A stretch of DNA of 64,000 nucleotides from Balaenoptera acutorostrata. Lineage: Eukaryota; Chordata; Mammalia; Artiodactyla; Balaenopteridae. The translations under genes were made by a program, and so were the position numbers. The first letter of the stretch is position 1. Each line of letters begins with the position of its first letter. Positions 61,733 to 64,000 of this stretch are shown here, one piece after another. The notes under the pieces are model-generated. The model was given only the letters and a program-made list of their open reading frames with translations. It ran no database searches and was not told where the DNA came from. The stretch lies in the NCBI RefSeq assembly GCF_949987535.1, contig NC_080071.1, positions 24,885,032-24,949,031 on the forward strand, read 5' to 3'.

Positions 61733-63256
61733 TAAGCCTGGCAAAAGAAGGTCCTACCTCAAAAGTAATTGGTAGTATTTTCCAAACAAATATCTGGAAA
61801 ACCCTTAAGCATGGAACCATATTTGAAAAGATGCTATAACCTCAGTTTGGGATGGCAACAAAGGTAGATAGAGGAGTCAAATTCAGTTGAGCCCCAAGCA
61901 ACCAGATGCAGCATTTGTCCAGTGATTTCACTTAATGTAAATGAACACTGATGGCTTCTGATTGAGACATAAAGACAAGAGAGAATGAGGATAGCAATGT
62001 AATAGGTAAATTTGGGTTATCATAACAAAAATGAACCAAAAGGTTCAGAACTCCACTTACCTTCCATAGCATTCCTAGTGTTCTAACTGTGAGTTTCCAC
62101 TGTCACCTGATGCAGACACCTACAAAATCCAACCAGTAGAGGCTGGAGGAAATGTTGGGGAGCAGCTCCAACAGAGAACATATCAAGAAGCTTTGAGAAT
62201 TTTACAAGAACCCTATGCCTTAGATGACTTCTCTCAAAGTCTACTTGGCACGGAGAACCTGAATAGTTGAGTGGAGACTTGAAGCATCTTGAGTCTGGTG
62301 GACTCCCACATTGAATGCAATACACTTCACTCATCTGCAAGTCCAACTGTAGAGTAAGCACCAAAAGGAAAAGGAAAACCACAAGATCAAGAGCCCCTAA
62401 AAGGGAGACCAAGATAAATTATGTTAAATATTCCCCTAACTAATGTATACCAGAAGTAGTGGTGAGTAATAAATTCAAAGAAAAAAAATACAGTTAAGTA
62501 TATCTTGATTTTTTTCTAAATTTTAATTCCTAAGTTCTTAGATTCTAATTCTTGGGTTCTAAATTCTTATTTATAAAGTTTACTTTGAACTTTACAACTA
62601 GTTGATTGTAATCATTTAAAAAATTATTTGACTACAAATGATGTAAGCAACAGTGATGTACTGGAATCAGTTTATAACAGCTCACAAGAGTAAATTCAGC
62701 ATACATTCCTAATTCCACATCTGGTGGCATTGATGCTGATAGCTTGAAATTTGCCATGGCAGAAATATTTACACCATAAAAATCAGCAACTTCTAAAATT
62801 CAGGGATTTTTTTTTTTATTCCTCCAGAGAGTTACCTGTTAAGGATTTATCGGTACCCATACTTATAATAATTTTATAATGGAGTTTGCAAGTTTGAGGA
62901 TGAATGAGTCAATTCACCAAAACAATTAAAATACAAGATGTTGAGGATTGACTATAGTAAGAATTGCACAGACATACAGGAAGAAAGCTGTAAAAAGTTA
63001 TCGAAGAACATAAATGAAAACATACCAAGTAGGTAGGAAGTCTAAATTTTATAAAAGATGTCAAACTTCCCCAAAAACTATTCTTTAAATTTATTGTAAT
63101 TCCAATAAAATATCTACAATTTGGGAGGTTGATCCAGTTAAAGTTTATTTTGTCCATTTGGAGAAAAAAAGAAATGCTAAAGTATAGACAAAAAAAAAAT
63201 GTTTAGAGCAAAATGATAATAGATTTCTCTTAAAATATTTTATAAACTCATTTTAT
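61733..63256. other. Non-genic; one protein-like stretch of doubtful meaning
   Basis: No confident gene. At 62079-62267 a 63-codon stop-free run without ATG reads '…QRTYQEALRILQEPYALDD…'. The same frame continues to 62417 with three internal stops. It could be a worn pseudogene, but I recognise no family. Confidence 0.35.
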
Positions 63257-63268
63257 TAAAAGAATATG
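63257..63268 (+). repeat. Target-site duplication of CHR SINE copy 5 (left)
   Basis: TAAAAGAATATG is repeated at 63581-63592. Confidence 0.93.
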
Positions 63269-63580
63269 GGACTTTCCTGGTGGTGCAGTGGTTAAGAATC
63301 CGCCTGCCAATGCAGGGGACAGGGGTTTGAGCCCTGGTCCGGGAAGATCCCACATGCCGCGGAGCAACTAAGCCCGTGCACCACAACTACTGAGCCTGCA
63401 CTCTAGAGCTCACGAGCCACAACTACTGAGCCTGTGCACCACAACTACTGAAGCCCATGCGCCTAGAGCCCATGCTCTGCAACTAGAGAAGCCACAGCAA
63501 TGAGAAGCCTGTGCACAGCAATGAAGACCCAACGCGGCCAAAAATTAATTAATTAATTTTAAAAATAAAATAAAAGAATA
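63268..63580 (+). mobile_element. CHR-type tRNA-derived SINE, copy 5
   Basis: It begins GGGACTTTCCTGGTGGTGCA and has a B box GGTTTGAGCCC. The body is the long form with repeated 'CCACAACTACTGA' units as in copy 2, and the tail is AATTAATTAATTTT plus AAAATAAAATA. 12-bp target duplications flank it. It is moderately mutated, older than copies 1 and 4. Confidence 0.95.
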
Positions 63581-63644
63581 TGACAATGAAAAATAATGAT
63601 TATATCCTTGGAACAATGTGGAGTACAGGAAGAGATAGATACTT

Positions 63645-63706
63645 AAATTTATTATATAAAAAAAGATAGCATTTCAAATTTATTATATAAAAAAAGATAG
63701 CATTTC
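63645..63706. repeat. Perfect 31-bp tandem duplication
   Basis: Units 63645-63675 and 63676-63706 are identical (AAATTTATTATATAAAAAAA … ATTTC). They lie outside any recognised repeat. Confidence 0.97.
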
Positions 63707-64000
63707 AAATCCATGAATGAAAGGGCACATTGTTTTATAAATAATATTGGAAGAATTGGCAACAGTTGAGAAAAAAGTTAGATCTTTGTCTCACACCACT
63801 CTACTATGTTGAAGAAACAGGACTCATAGGTCACAATTATAAACTAACTTTGTCTTGTCTCCATTTTCCTTTAAATATGCTCTGAGGTCTGCTGATATCT
63901 GTTTGCCCCCATTGGTGACCCTTTGGGACAAGACCTAAGCTGACCCCACCTGGTGTGCTTTTGTGCTGAGGGGCATAGTGAAGGAACTTTTGATCATAGG
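63707..64000. other. Window end, nothing recognised
   Basis: GC-richer near the end (from about 63880), with no identifiable gene or repeat. A feature continuing past the edge cannot be excluded. Confidence 0.4.

Overview
The window is mammalian nuclear DNA, AT-rich, with no intact protein-coding gene, rRNA or functional tRNA that I can support. Five tRNA-derived SINEs of the CHR type (32 kb pair, 20, 42 and 63 kb) point to a whale, dolphin or close relative. CHR elements occur in cetaceans, hippos and ruminants. I see no Bov-B or Bov-A elements, which argues against a ruminant. The L1 copies near 35-39 kb and 55-61 kb have the 5' leader and 3' tail I associate with cetartiodactyl L1. The species cannot be fixed from the sequence alone.

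Layout. 0-9.5 kb: mostly unclassified sequence, with a MER5A fragment split by an L1MA-type 3' end (3.87-5.15 kb) and a complete MER2-like Tigger miniature transposon (5.37-5.72 kb). 9.5-17.6 kb: unclassified sequence, microsatellites and a short L1 3' end. 17.6-28.3 kb: a pile of ancient antisense L1s. One is close to full length (about 19.9-25.96 kb) and carries a CHR SINE and a perfect 76-bp-arm palindrome. 30.7-33.4 kb: MER5-like, MIR, an L1 ORF1/3'UTR remnant and an L2 scrap. 33.8-39.4 kb: an old sense L1 broken first by a CHR SINE and then by a younger 3.4-kb antisense L1. 40.8-48.8 kb: MIRs, a young CHR SINE, and an old L2 interrupted by a MaLR-type solo LTR and a MIR. 50.8-53.4 kb: more L1, L2 and MIR remains. 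54.94-60.76 kb: an L1 with both natural ends and target-site duplications, but no ORF1 and no reverse-transcriptase active site. 61.3-61.7 kb: a second MaLR-type LTR. 63.3-63.6 kb: a fifth CHR SINE.

Nothing here works as a gene pathway. The content records layered retrotransposition and local replication errors. The most informative items are (i) three quasi-palindromes inside repeats whose ancestral form is known or present elsewhere in the window, each looking like a snap-back template switch, and (ii) the ORF1-less L1, whose RT core was removed by an in-frame deletion between 8-base repeats. I found no undescribed biological system. Family names come from recognising consensus sequences by eye. 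Boundaries are usually good to a few bases where target duplications are visible and to tens of bases otherwise.
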